DNA from: Bolinopsis microptera
Lineage: Eukaryota; Ctenophora; Tentaculata; Lobata; Bolinopsidae
Assembly: GCF_026151205.1 (NCBI RefSeq)
Contig: NC_087082.1
Coordinates: forward strand, 5,153,908 to 5,217,907
DNA: 64,000 bases
Direction of reading: 5' to 3'
This document shows positions 11,900 through 22,933 of this stretch, in pieces; positions within the stretch are counted from its first letter, which is position 1, and every line of letters begins with the position of its first letter. A model generated the notes under the pieces. The model was not told the origin of the DNA. It did not search any database and worked only from the letters and a program-made list of their open reading frames with translations. Made by a program: the position numbers and the translations under genes.

Positions 11900-12690
11900 G
11901 CTTCAATCTCTGAATTACTAATCACCTTGTGCTGCAGATGTATTCCACTTATTTACTTCTGCATCTTCTATCGTGATGTTATCGACACCTGTGAAGATAG
12001 CTGTATCCTCCAGAACACGCGACAACCAGTTATTCCGAGGTCTGGCCCTTGACCTTTTACCATGCTTAAAGAAAAACAAAATTTTAAGATCGAGTGAAGA
12101 AGATAATCAGGTATTTTTTTTTCTGGCATCCTCACCACATGTATGGCTAAACCATCTGTAAAATAAAGTAGATAGATATGTATTAGATATGTGATAAAAC
12201 TGTTAAATTTTTAGGATTCTCCTGAGACATCGTTGATGGAACACTTCAAATCTTTTCATCTGCGTCTGCTTGGTATTCTATACCTCATTTCCATAAGGTA
12301 GTATATTAAGGACAGCCGCTTTGTATATCCTGATTTTAGTTGGTTTCTTGATGTTGCGACTGTACCATATACTGCTAATCTGACAGAATGCCCCAGAGGC
12401 CTTATGAATTCAAGCTGTTAGTTCCTTATCAATTGTTCCATCCGCACATAGCACCCAAGTAAGTAAAATTGACCTGCTGTATTGGGAGACCTTCCACAAT
12501 GATGTCCACAGTGTCGTCTTTAGAATACGGCCTCCGCAATGTACTTTTACTGACAGCCATGCTGTGTGTTTTGCCGGCATTAATCTTTAGACCCGCACAG
12601 GCACTGTATTTGCAGAGAAGGTCAGTGGTTTCCTGCAGCCCCTCCATTGAGTCATCTAACATGGCCATGTAGTGAAAACTGGCCACGGGC
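11900..12690 (-). pseudogene. Decayed non-LTR reverse transcriptase fragment
   Basis: Minus-strand pieces in order: 12686-12429 has 'MEGLQETTDLLCKYS', 'GLKINAGKT' and 'NFTYLGA' (the part just after the catalytic YxDD box, which is itself lost). Positions 12400-12200 have 'IWYSRNIKKPTKIRIYKAAV', 'LPYGNEVW' and 'RCLRRIL'. Positions 12165-11940 have 'RWFSHTCGEDARKK' and 'RARPRNNW'. Together they are the thumb and C-terminus of an RTE- or jockey-like element. Frameshifts separate the pieces. Confidence 0.75.
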
Positions 12691-12998
12691 CTAAATATTA
12701 CATATCAATCAATTACAATTCATTAATATAACCAATATTAAAAACTATCGAAAATATTCAAGAAAGTATTCTCTAGCCAAAGGGCTCAATATTTAAATCT
12801 AAATCTGTAGTCAGATTTTCACACCACAGTTATCTCTAATAATCAATTCAAAATGTAATCTGGTTAGCTATCTAAGATTCACAATATTCACATACACATG
12901 TCACCAAAACAGTTCATTTAAAAATGGGGCGCTAAGGGTCGTCAGTTTTTGTTGTTTTGTAGCTGAAAACATCTTTCCTTTTTTACCTGCTGAAATAT

Positions 12999-13350
12999 TT
13001 GAAATGCCTACCGACAAGAAATCCAGAGACTCATTGTTATTGCCATCATTGTCATCATCTCCAAAGTCTCCTGCAATCAGATTTATCGCTACCAGACAGA
13101 AGAAACGGAGCTCCGATCCTGATAGTAAACCAACAACTCCTAAGGCCGCTGCAACGTCATCACCACATCAACAATTCGCAGCCCCTGCTCACAGCCACCA
13201 TCCCTTGCAGTAAACCATCGTTCCCTTAATAAATGTCCATGTGGCCGATCTTCTGACAGCTCCTCCTGGAAGATGGATTGCCCCAAGTGTGGCCACTACT
13301 GGCATGTTGACTGCCTAAGTCCTAACGGCCTTGATGCGTCCACCATTATT
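12999..13350 (+). pseudogene. Non-LTR ORF1 fragment with PHD-like zinc finger
   Basis: A frame starting MPTDKKSRDSLLL is S/P/T-rich and stops at 13213. The next frame (about 13210-13350) gives 'LNKCPCGRSSDSSSWKMDC', 'PKCGHYWHVDCLSPNGL': a C-x-C, C-x2-C, H-x2-C pattern typical of PHD fingers in ORF1 of CR1-like elements. The switch of frame indicates a pseudogene. No matching ORF2 follows on this strand. Confidence 0.6.
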
Positions 13351-15106
13351 AAATTTATCAGTATTGGACTCTATCTTCTACACTTGAAGTTTTGCTCTTC
13401 ACACTTACCGAGTTAACTTCTAGGTCAGAAATCGTGAATTTCTCATTATCACGTATCAACTCAGGCAAGGGTCTATGGGATTCCGTAACAAACACAGGAC
13501 TGAAAGCGGTAAGCACCAGCCAGCACTTCTGCTGCTTCAGCTGGATTCTTAGTTTGTGTCCAATCTTCCTATTTTAAAGGATGTATGGTACACTTAACCT
13601 GTCTTCTGTTCCGCATGTACAAATATAATTATTTACAGTTTGTTAATGTTTATGTTATTTTCTCACATTCTACAACAAGTTATTACGTGCTGGGTCTTCA
13701 TCAAGTTCGGCCCAGGCAATATCTTTTTCCATCTTCAGTCTTTTGAGTTTGGAACTGTTACATGGTAGATTTATTGGTCTGTTCTGAAACACAGCAGTGG
13801 TCAGTACAAGGTACCGATTCAGCAACCGTTTTCAATTTACCATGGAGCTCATTCCATACATCTTGTACTGGTAGAACTACCATAATTCCAATCTATACAA
13901 CGAAAGCTCTCACACCTAGAGGGCTTCATTGTCTTGAACTTAACAGCACGTTTTTATTCTGATAAGACTGTCAGGCAATGTTTACTTTCACATGATCACT
14001 CTTGTGGAGACACTTTGGCAGTCGGTTGACAAGAGCATCATCGCTGTAAAGAACTGTATCGAGAAGTCACAGTTTCCTTCACAAGCCGAGTTTTAGTCAG
14101 TAAAAAAACCATGCCAGACCTAAACCATTCAAACATATTCATCCATTTCTTGTTCCATCGAGTCAGTGTCGTTGGCTAATCGTGTGCATTCCACGGAAGC
14201 TTAGTACCTTGTTACCATTTTGAAAAGTTTGGGGGTTTTAAAGTTGTTTTTTTTAAATAAATTTTTTCAAGAATTTTACAATTTCTTTATCTATCCAGCT
14301 TGCTTGTCTCACAATTCTTTCTTTGGGAAACAAAAGTGAAGGAATGATCGAACATTTCACTGCATTGCCATTGCACAGAGATGACATTTTGCAATAAGGG
14401 GCCACTGTTGTTTCAATTATGTAACTGAATGACATAATTATAATTTACTGATGTCCCGATTGTGGTAGTGAAATCATCTGTACAGTAGGTTTTATAAGTG
14501 CACTTCTATTTGTGTTCTTAAGGAGCTCCTTAACAGTTGCATGATCCTTTTCAATAAATCCTATTAGAGTACACTTCTTCTGAACGGTAGTTTATTTTAG
14601 TCTTTCCCAGAAGGTTTAATATTTTGTCCACTTCGCATGATGACATTTCTCTCTTGTCCTTCTCAGCCATATTCTACACAGCAGCAGCTGTGTATGCTAA
14701 CAACACTACACTTGCTCTGGATCTCGATAATTGCATTTTGGTGGGAACCCTTCTCGGATGTTAAATGTTTTGTCTTCGATATTCCACATCTTTTTCTATA
14801 AATTAAAGAAATTGCTGCAGTTTCGAGCTTCAGGATAAATTTGTCTCTCCACTTCTATTCAACAATGCAAACATTTAATTCATTGAAAATTGCAATCTCC
14901 TCGTAGGTTAGTGTACGTGTGGTCAGTACTATACATACATTGTACAGACAGTGTACATGCCTCCTCATATACCAGTGTATAGTGTATACACTCCTGTTCA
15001 CTACTGCTCACTACCATTTTATAATTATAATGTTAAATTTATTCGATTTCTTTGATTTGATTTTATTGATTTCCCAAACATTAAGTAACGTAGCAACTAC
15101 TTTAGA
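13351..15106. other. Unassigned region upstream of RPL19
   Basis: Only short frames. Minus-strand scraps such as 'RQASWIDKEIVKFLKK' (14435-14253) and 'KMEKDIAWAELDEDPARNN' (about 13735-13660) could be old retroelement pieces, but neither is secure. The last 200 bp (14900-15106) should hold the RPL19 promoter and 5' UTR. A 3' splice site (ctactttag) sits one base before the RPL19 ATG, so a separate 5' UTR exon is possible. Confidence 0.4.
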
Positions 15107-18100
15107 ATGTCTAGTCTCAAACTACAGAAGAGGCTGGCTGCCTCTGTCATGAAGTGCGGCAGGAAGAAGGTCTGGCTCGACCCAAACGAGGCCAGTGAAA
15201 TCAGCAACGCTAACTCTCGTAAGTATTTATTTTTATAGATTTTACTACTATAATGGGGGGGGGGTGGGTGCCAAGTCCGTCTATGTCCGCTTGTCTCATA
15301 GAATCCATACAGGACTGGCCAGGACAGGACTGGACATAGGTGGACATAGGCGGACAAAAGTGGACATTAGCGGACAAAAATGAACAACAAAATTAGCTTA
15401 ATTTTGTTTAATTTTGTTTAATTTTGTTAAAATTTGCTAATTAGGCAGGGTGATACTTTTTCAAAAAGTTGTATGTGGTCCACCCTATAGATCCTTTTTT
15501 AAATGTATTTTGAGGTGCGAAGTGAGATGTCAAGTTGTACTTGGATACAAGATCTAGAAATACATCGGTATCACGTGATCTATAAACACATGGAGCGGTT
15601 CTGCGCTTGACAGGGCTGTTGGCAAGCAGCCACTGTCTGGACTCTGGAACAGTGATAATCACCTTCTATAACTGATTCACTGTCGAGAGTCCAATATGGA
15701 GCCACATGACCTTGATATCCCGTATCAGTCGGTTGAGCCAGAGAGGCGTGACGAATGAACAAGCACAATGCTGGTAGAATAGGGAATAAGTTGCGAAGTT
15801 CAGGATCAAGTCAGGGGTGTAGGAAGCGGGGGAGGGGGGGGGGGGGGGCATCTGGACAAGGGGCCAAAAAGGGCCAACTTTTTATTTAGGTTTTTAAAAA
15901 TTTAGGGGAAAAATACTCGGACCGAAGATTTTGTAGTGGTTTTCTGAAAATTGTAACTTTAACGGTCCGAGTCATATCCTTCGATTATCGAAGTCGGTAC
16001 CCCTCGATACACAATTTTGGACTCGTTAATCCCCCCCCCCCCTGGTAATGCGATCTCGGAAGGCAGGCCTCCCCTTTGCAACACGAGTTCGGAATCGGGA
16101 GCACTTGATACGGGAGATACGTATCGAGAATGACTCGGACCGAAAATTTTTTAAGTTCTACCCTGTTCAATGTTCATGATTATAAGCCGAAAATATTTTT
16201 TTCGGTTTTTCGAAGTCCGCACCTACCCCTCAATACACAATTTTGGACTCGAGACTGGTAATGCGATCTCGGAAGGCAGGCCTCCCCTATGCAACACGAG
16301 CTCGGAATCGGCAGCTCTCGATACGGGAGGTACGTATCGAGAATAACTCTGACCGAAAATTTTTCAAAGTTTTTCTGAAAACTACTTTTCTCCACGTTTC
16401 ATGCTACCCTGTTCATTATTAGCCGAAAAAATTGTGTCCAAATCATGTGCGAAAAATTCTCATAATTTTTGTCCGTTAATGTAATGTCCGCCTATGTCCG
16501 TCCGAGCCCGCTAATGTCCCAAAAATACGTCCGCTTGTCTCAAAGAATCCAAAAAGGACAGGACATTATACGCGGACATGTCACCCCCTCCTATAATTTT
16601 TGTTCTGTGAGTTGTGACAGTCGGTTTTTACCATCTAAGAACACCTTAAATATGCGTCAAATGGTAATTTTAAGGTGATGTTAATTTTATTTTCTTAAAA
16701 TATGGTGGTAGACATAACTAACGAGGTGTTACATTATATTTATCCTCTAGCTCTGTAGTTGCAATCTCGACAACTAAAACGACGACTTGGGCCATTACAG
16801 AAGCATTATACAGGGGGTCAAAAAAGAGGCAACCAAGCCTTACCTGTACGGGTCATGTGCTATGGTGCTTCAGGTACCTGCTCATTTCACGGTGAAATTG
16901 TGTTTTGAGATTTGTAACTCAATGAAGTAATATAATCATTATCATTATTTGGTATTGCAATCTGACCGAAAAATTTGTCCATTCATTCCTCAACTTTTGG
17001 TCAAATGGGCATAAGCATCGATGGGGTTTAAAATTGTATCACGGCCTCCAGAGGTCATAGCTGAGCCACTGTAGCTGTAAATAATAAGTGATGATCTCAG
17101 ACAGCCTTGAGTTATTAACAGAAATCACTTAGTCGCCTGAAGAAGAGAGAAGGAGGACTTGAAATGGGCTGTTAAAACTGAGTGAAGCTGAGGTTGGGAT
17201 AGTTTGACCCCGTGATTATGTTCGCGGTTTTATATACTGCTGTCTGCTGTTGTCCATCGATAGTAATACCCAAGACCAAGGTATTTCGACATGATAAGCT
17301 TATTGCAATCGCTTCCTGTTACTTTCGCTCCTTCTCCCCTCCTTCATCACTGCCCGTCTCACGTCCGGGTCCCTTATGTGGTCCACGAATGAAGCCTTTA
17401 CTTCTTAATCTACTTAACTTAAATCCATGGATCACATCGATTAATTACCACTGATTGGGTGACGTATCTCTGTGTTAGTCAAGTAAATGGTTCGGCTTGT
17501 AGGGTTGCTCTTCAACAAGCAAGGGTCGACCGAGGGCAGGATTTACGACCGAGGGCAGGATTTACGACCGAGGCCGAGGAAATTTTGCTTTGATAAAACC
17601 GAGGCCGAGGCAAACCGAGGAATTGTCCTTCCGACCGAGGCCAAGGAAAAATCGCTATTCCTTTGTAAAACCGAGGACTCGGTCAACAAGGAGGATTTAG
17701 TATATCAGTAGTATGGCAATTCCACGGTAACGTCCCAATAGGCATTGGTATCGATCTGCCCCACCAATGCATGTCTTACAGCGCTGTAAGACTTCAGATT
17801 CAGCAGCTGTACTGCATTTATCATATCGAAGAAAACCTGGCATTTAAAGATTATCTCTTGATACTGATTACACTCTGGTAACCCTTCCAAGTTCCATCGG
17901 GGGGGGGGGGGGGGGGGGGGGGATTTTTCAAAAGACCCACTCAGCCCCCTTCGTGGTAACTGTTAAGAAATCACGGTACTAATATAACTGTGTCTTGGTA
18001 TATAAAATAAGATACCCACCCATAAATTGCTTTAAACAGCTCATTAAACGTTGGGAAATGGGCAAATTAAACCCACTATAAGTAGGGGTTTTTTTTTCAA

Positions 18101-20281
18101 TGTAGTCGAATTAGATAAAAAGTTACAAAAAGAAGAAATTTTTGTTTAAAAACCTCAAAACCCATTCCCAAAATTGGAATTTGAGGTAAAAAGGGTTTTT
18201 TGGGTTGGACACCCCCCCTCAGTACCATGTGCTAACTGTTTTTCTGGGAAATGAGCAGCATACTAACTGTGTTTTGGAAGAAAATAATGACCCACACCCC
18301 CCGACGTCACGTACGATTCTCACCTTATGATCCCCCGCTTCCATTACTACTGAGCATGAAGCGCTATACCAGGTATAACAAGTAAGGGTATTACAGATAG
18401 CTAATCCTTAGCCAGTGTAAAGTAGAGATAACACCCAAAACTGTAGTATGGTTTTACTGAACACCATTTTAGAGATTATGTTAAGGTGCCCTTACGAGGT
18501 ATTTCACTGTTTACTTGCTGTCTGTCATGTTGTAAACTACAAATGGTACAATAAGACAAAATTACACTTACCGATGATAACTGGAGAAGCAAGATACCAT
18601 TAAAGAATTGAAATGAAAGAGGAACAATTGATTTTTTGTCTTGTTACGTGAGTTGGGTGTTGAGTCCTCATTCGTGTAATTATTTCATTCCTATCATTTT
18701 GTATGTGGTTCTATGTGTAATACAGATGTTTGAGGACTATGGTCTAGTCAACCTACAGGGACCCGTCTCCGCTTAGCCAGTATTTTATCAAATTCCCTGG
18801 TCCTATTCACAAGACACACGTTTCCACCAATTTATCGACGTAACGTAGCGCGCGAAGAGCGCCAAGTTGATTGTAATGTACTCTTGTCACTATCTACTTG
18901 AAAATTTTTGCGCGCAACGCGCGTCCTCACGTTTAATCCTTTTCCTCGGCGCTTCATCAGCACAAGTTGTGGGGTAGTAAACCACTCAACCACAGCTACC
19001 ATCACAGCACCATTTATCAGGTCAGAACATCAAGAAGTTGATCAAGGACGGTCTTATCATCAAGAAGCCCCAGACAGTTCACTCCAGAGCTAGATGCAGG
19101 AAGAACAGGGAGGCCAGGCGTATGGGACGACACACCGGTAAATACTGAATATTTCTTTCACTCCTAGAGTAGGAGTTTATTCTCACTCTTTCCTGCCGAG
19201 TCCTTCTTTTCTGTTGGAATATTAATACTACTCATTTCAACAACTTCTATTCGATTATTTATTCTAATAACTCGTTTCAACAGTTTCCATTCGATTATTT
19301 ATTATAATAATTTTTGCAATTTACTGTTAAAAATGAATCCCATTGTTCTTATGCACAGCAAATATTAAATCATACATTTCCAGATGAGGTCATGTTGATG
19401 ACTTAATCCATTATGGATCATTACCAAAGTTATCTTTTCTGGCAAGATTTTAATTTTCAAATATCCAGGTACCGGTAAGAGGAAGGGTACAGCTAACGCC
19501 AGAATGCCCGAAAAGGTTATCTGGATGAGACGTATGCGTGTTCTTCGTCGTCTGCTCAAGAAATACAGGGAGGATAAGAAGATTGACAAGCATATGTAAG
19601 TAGTGATGTCTTGTCAGTTTCTGAAATATTGTCTTCCTTACCTACGACTTATTTGATAATAAACACAGTTATGTGGGCTTCACCAACTGAAGAATTATAA
19701 CATAAAAATAAAGCGAGCTCCTAACCGCCCTAGTTAAGGGACCGTTCACATATCACGTAATTAGTTTTACACAGCTGTTGTGTCAAAATTACACAAGCGT
19801 AATTATTTAGGAACCCCCCTTACCTCCCCCCTCAGTGATGACGTAATATGTGAACGACCCCTAATGCCTCCTAGAATCAATTCCACTGAAAGAGTATCAG
19901 GGAGATCCGAATCGACGGGCAGTAATATACACTATAAGCATTGTAACCCTGAACTAGAATAGAGAAGGTTGCTCATAGATTAGAGTAATGCTATCAGAGA
20001 TCTGCAAGTTTATTAACACTAAAACCAATTCTCTCCTCCCCAGGTACCACGCCCTGTACCTCCAGTCCAAGGGTAACATTTTCAAGAACAAACGTGTCCT
20101 GATGGAGCACATCCACAAGAAGAAGGCCGAGAGTGCTAGGTTGAAGACCCTCCAAGAGCAGGCTGAGGCCAGAAGGAACAGGTCCAAGGCCGCCCACGAG
20201 AGGAAGTCTGCTCGTAATGCTCAGAAAAACGCTGAAATGTTCGCTCATATTGAAGACAATGTTGCTGAGGAGGAATCTTAA
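15107..20281 (+). CDS. RPL19: 60S ribosomal protein L19 (eL19), four coding exons
   Basis: Exons 15107-15218, 19021-19137, 19469-19595 and 20044-20281 join in phase to 197 codons plus stop, close to the usual 196 residues of eL19. Exon 1 reads [20 protein letters not shown] and [12 protein letters not shown]. Exon 2 has [14 protein letters not shown] and [14 protein letters not shown]. Exon 3 has [20 protein letters not shown]. Exon 4 has [17 protein letters not shown] and [11 protein letters not shown], then a long basic/acidic helix ending AEEES. All are hallmark L19 blocks. Introns have GTAAGT-like donors. The protein binds rRNA in the large subunit and contributes to an inter-subunit bridge. 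Intron 1 is 3.8 kb and carries a transposon; introns 2 and 3 are under 0.5 kb. An AATAAA lies at 20444. Confidence 0.98.
15255..16590. mobile_element. 1.3-kb non-autonomous DNA transposon in RPL19 intron 1
   Basis: Flanked by CTATAAT (15248-15254 and 16591-16597). Both ends are G-rich (GGGGGTG type). Just inside are inverted matches: CTATGTCCGCTTGTCTC and GACATAGGCGGACA on the left, and the complementary TGTCCGCCTATGTC plus CGTCCGCTTGTCTC on the right. The middle holds a duplicated block about 215 bp apart (about 15997 and 16218) containing GGTAATGCGATCTCGGAAGG. No transposase. The superfamily is not clear; a 7-bp duplication could be an eroded 8-bp one. Confidence 0.75.
16591..19020. other. 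Rest of RPL19 intron 1, with simple repeats
   Basis: No coding exon seen. Positions 17520-17695 are an irregular minisatellite of ACCGAGGCCGAGG and ACCGAGGGCAGG units. Positions 17899-17922 are a run of 24 G. Around 18840-18930 is a GCGCGC-rich patch. Otherwise plain intron. Confidence 0.6.
19235..19312. repeat. Short tandem duplication in RPL19 intron 2
   Basis: Two copies of about 40 bp, each with TTTCAACA, TTCGATTATTTATT and TAATAA, in the 331-bp intron. Confidence 0.7.
19738..19861. mobile_element. Harbinger-like MITE in RPL19 intron 3 (124 bp)
   Basis: TIRs GGGACCGTTCACATAT and, complemented, GGGGTCGTTCACATATTACG; flanked by TAA on both sides (19735-19737 and 19862-19864). A 3-bp TAA/TTA target with GG-CC ends fits PIF/Harbinger. 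Related or partial copies lie near 20500-20612, 31677-31715, 33106-33134, 44608-44690 and 59810-59860. Confidence 0.75.
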
Positions 20282-21595
20282 GTTAAAATCTGATTTTTTT
20301 TAATCCATCCAATTTTTGTTTCATTTGTATTTCTTGGGGAGGAGATTTCATTATTTGATCTAGAATCTTCTCATGTTCGCCATTATCAAAACACAACCTT
20401 GTGGGTACGATAGCGTACCGGAAATGACCGTTGGGAAAATTTCAATAAAATTTGTTGGTAGAAGATCCTCGATAGTATAGAGGGGGTGGGGAAAAATTAG
20501 AGTGCGCCACTCCCTCCGTAATCAGTTCTACACATGGCTATTGTGTCAAAAGTACACAAGCGTAATCGATTGGAAACCCCCCGGCTGATACGTAATAATT
20601 GTGAACGACTACTAATGATCTCATCTGGAGCTGAAAATCATCTCACATACCAAATTGTTCCTGGGCCTTCGCTTGTAGCGCGATGCGTTACTGTGCCGCG
20701 CCGCGCACTCAATGAGGCTTCTCACAGCGAGATGCGCTACTTAACTGTGCTACTTAACTGTGCCGCGCCGAGCTGCGGTGAATTGACATCGTCAAGGCCT
20801 TCCCACGAATAAAATCGTTCATTAAGTGTTTGCCTGCAGCAAACAAAATTAGTTCCTGTCAACAATTAGGTAATATTATCGAGTCTGCAAACAAACTTTC
20901 TCCGGGCATGGTTGCTAAGACGATCGCCTCAATTTTTTAAAAATTCTTAGGTTTTGAGGGTATGGGGTCCCCCCTCTGTAATCAAGACCCAACTTAACCC
21001 CCCTCCCCCGGATGATGATTAATCACTCTACACTCGACTCACGTGACTTTTTTAACCTGTTCTCTAGCTGGCCCTGGACGATTATTCGAAACCCTAACCC
21101 TCTTATCTGATCCCAAACCCTAACAAAAGCATATGCTGAAACCCTAACTGCTAACCCCAACAAGAAATTCGACCAACTGCCTTATACGGTCATACTCATA
21201 GTCATATCACGTGATCAAGACAGTTTTTCGCCAGGGGAGCATTTAAGTTTAACACTAATTGTCATTAGGGTGATTCTGAATCAGCGTCCGAAAATTAGGG
21301 GGTGCACTATAAAAATAAACTTGCTCGGATTTTAAAAATTTTTGTACCATTGTTTTCTAGAGACTGTGAGAATTTTCACAATACCAAATTTGTCATACCT
21401 TTTTGGAAAGATCAGTGAGTGTCGCCTAGGTGCCAGGATGATAATTAATCACTCTACACTCGACTGTCACGTGACAAAAACGCCGTGATTTCATTGGTTA
21501 ACCTGATAACGCGCCGCAGATCTCTATAAACACAAATTATTCATCGCGCGTGCAGTAAACTCAAATTAAGTCCTAATTTGTTACCGAAATTCAGA
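20282..21595. other. RPL19 downstream region with dispersed repeats
   Basis: Holds a second, 5'-damaged copy of the 124-bp MITE (about 20500-20612, same GTGTCAAAAGTACACAAGCG middle) and a GC-rich repeat (20690-20800). A 30-bp direct repeat occurs at 21010 and 21435 (TTAATCACTCTACACTCGAC). A patch of degenerate CCCTAA motifs lies at 21090-21160. No gene. Confidence 0.6.
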
Positions 21596-21598
21596 CTT

Positions 21599-22495
21599 TC
21601 GACAAAACGGTACCATAATATGGATTAATGGTTGAAAATAAAGTGTTTTAGTGAATAACTTAGAATATATTTTCGATTTTCTCAAGATCTGACCGATAGA
21701 TTTTCTTTAAACTTTCCAGATAATTACATGGCTATATGACGGATAATGTGTACGAGTTTGGGAGAATTTCTGTGTGCCAAACTTGAGATATGACTTCAAA
21801 CACAAGAAAATATCTCCAAATTGGCGGTTTCTAACGGAACACAAGCATATATTTCGAGATCTAACTGATAGATTTTCTTTAAACTTTCCAGATAATTACA
21901 TGGCTATATGACGGATAATCCGTGCAAGTTTGGGCGAATTTCTATGTGCCAAACTTGATATATGACTTCAAACACGACAAAACTGTACCATAATATGAAT
22001 TGGTCGAAAATCGAGTGTTTTAGTGAATAACTTATAATATATTTTCAATTTTCTCAAGATCTGACCGATAGATTTTCTTCAAAATTTTGAGATAGTTACA
22101 TGGTTATATGGCGGATAATGTATGAGAGTTTTGGAGAAATTCTATGTGCCAAACTTGAGATATGACTTCAAACACAAGAAAATATCTTCAAATTGGCGGT
22201 CTCGGCGGAACACAGGAATATATTTCATGATCTGACTGATAGATTTTCTTTAAACTTACATGGCTATATGACGGATAATGTGTACGAGTTTGGGAGAAAT
22301 TCTATGTGCCAAACTTGAGATATGACTTAAAACACAAGAAAATAACTCAAATTGGTACAATATTTGACGAAAGTCGATTATCTCGAGATCTAACTGATAG
22401 AATTTTTTAAACTTTCCAGATAGTTCCAGGGCTATTAGACGGATAATCTGAGCAAGTTTGGGCGAATTTATATCTGAGATAATATATGACTTTGT
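21599..22495 (-). repeat. Satellite array, left arm (inverted orientation)
   Basis: About five degenerate monomers of the satellite described at 22496-28616, in the opposite orientation: 'CTTCAAACACAAGAAAATATC' type blocks instead of the complement. They are more diverged than the right arm. Confidence 0.9.
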
Positions 22496-22684
22496 TCCTC
22501 CGAAACCGCCAATTTGGAGATATTTTCTTGTGTTTGAAGTCATATCTCAAGTTTGGCACATAGAAATTTGCCCAAACTCGCACGGATTATCCGTCTTATA
22601 GCCATGTAACTATCTAAAAAGTTTAAAGAAAATCTATTGCTCAGATCTTGAGAAAATCGAAAATATATTCTAAGTTATTCACTA

Positions 22685-22933
22685 ACATAGCTGCACGGAG
22701 GATGAGACTTGCAGGTCATTTAGCCAGACATGAAGAACTATTGAGTCATCAACTTCTCTTCTGGGAACCCCTTCAAGGACATCATCGAAGGGGAAGACCA
22801 CACCTCACATACATTGACATCCTTCGGAAGGACACGGGGCTTGACGACAGCAAAGAGATTATCAAACTCATGCTGGATAGACAGATTTGGAAGAAGACTA
22901 TTTCTGTTCGGACGCTGAAGCCGCCCTAAGTCG
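22685..22933 (+). mobile_element. 249-bp non-LTR 3' fragment inserted in the satellite
   Basis: The insertion is flanked by a 12-bp target duplication AGTTATTCACTA (22673-22684 and 22934-22945) that is part of the satellite monomer. It encodes 'ARRMRLAGHLARHEELL', 'HHRRGRPHLTYIDILRKD' and 'SVRTLKPP' followed by TAA. This is the GHxxR...RGRP C-terminus found in RTE/jockey-like reverse transcriptases. Only about 83 codons were copied and the insertion stops just after the stop codon. Confidence 0.85.

Noticed and set aside
19380..19450. Possible C/D snoRNA in RPL19 intron 2 (TTGATGA present)
   Set aside because: No convincing D box (CTGG, not CTGA) and no terminal stem.
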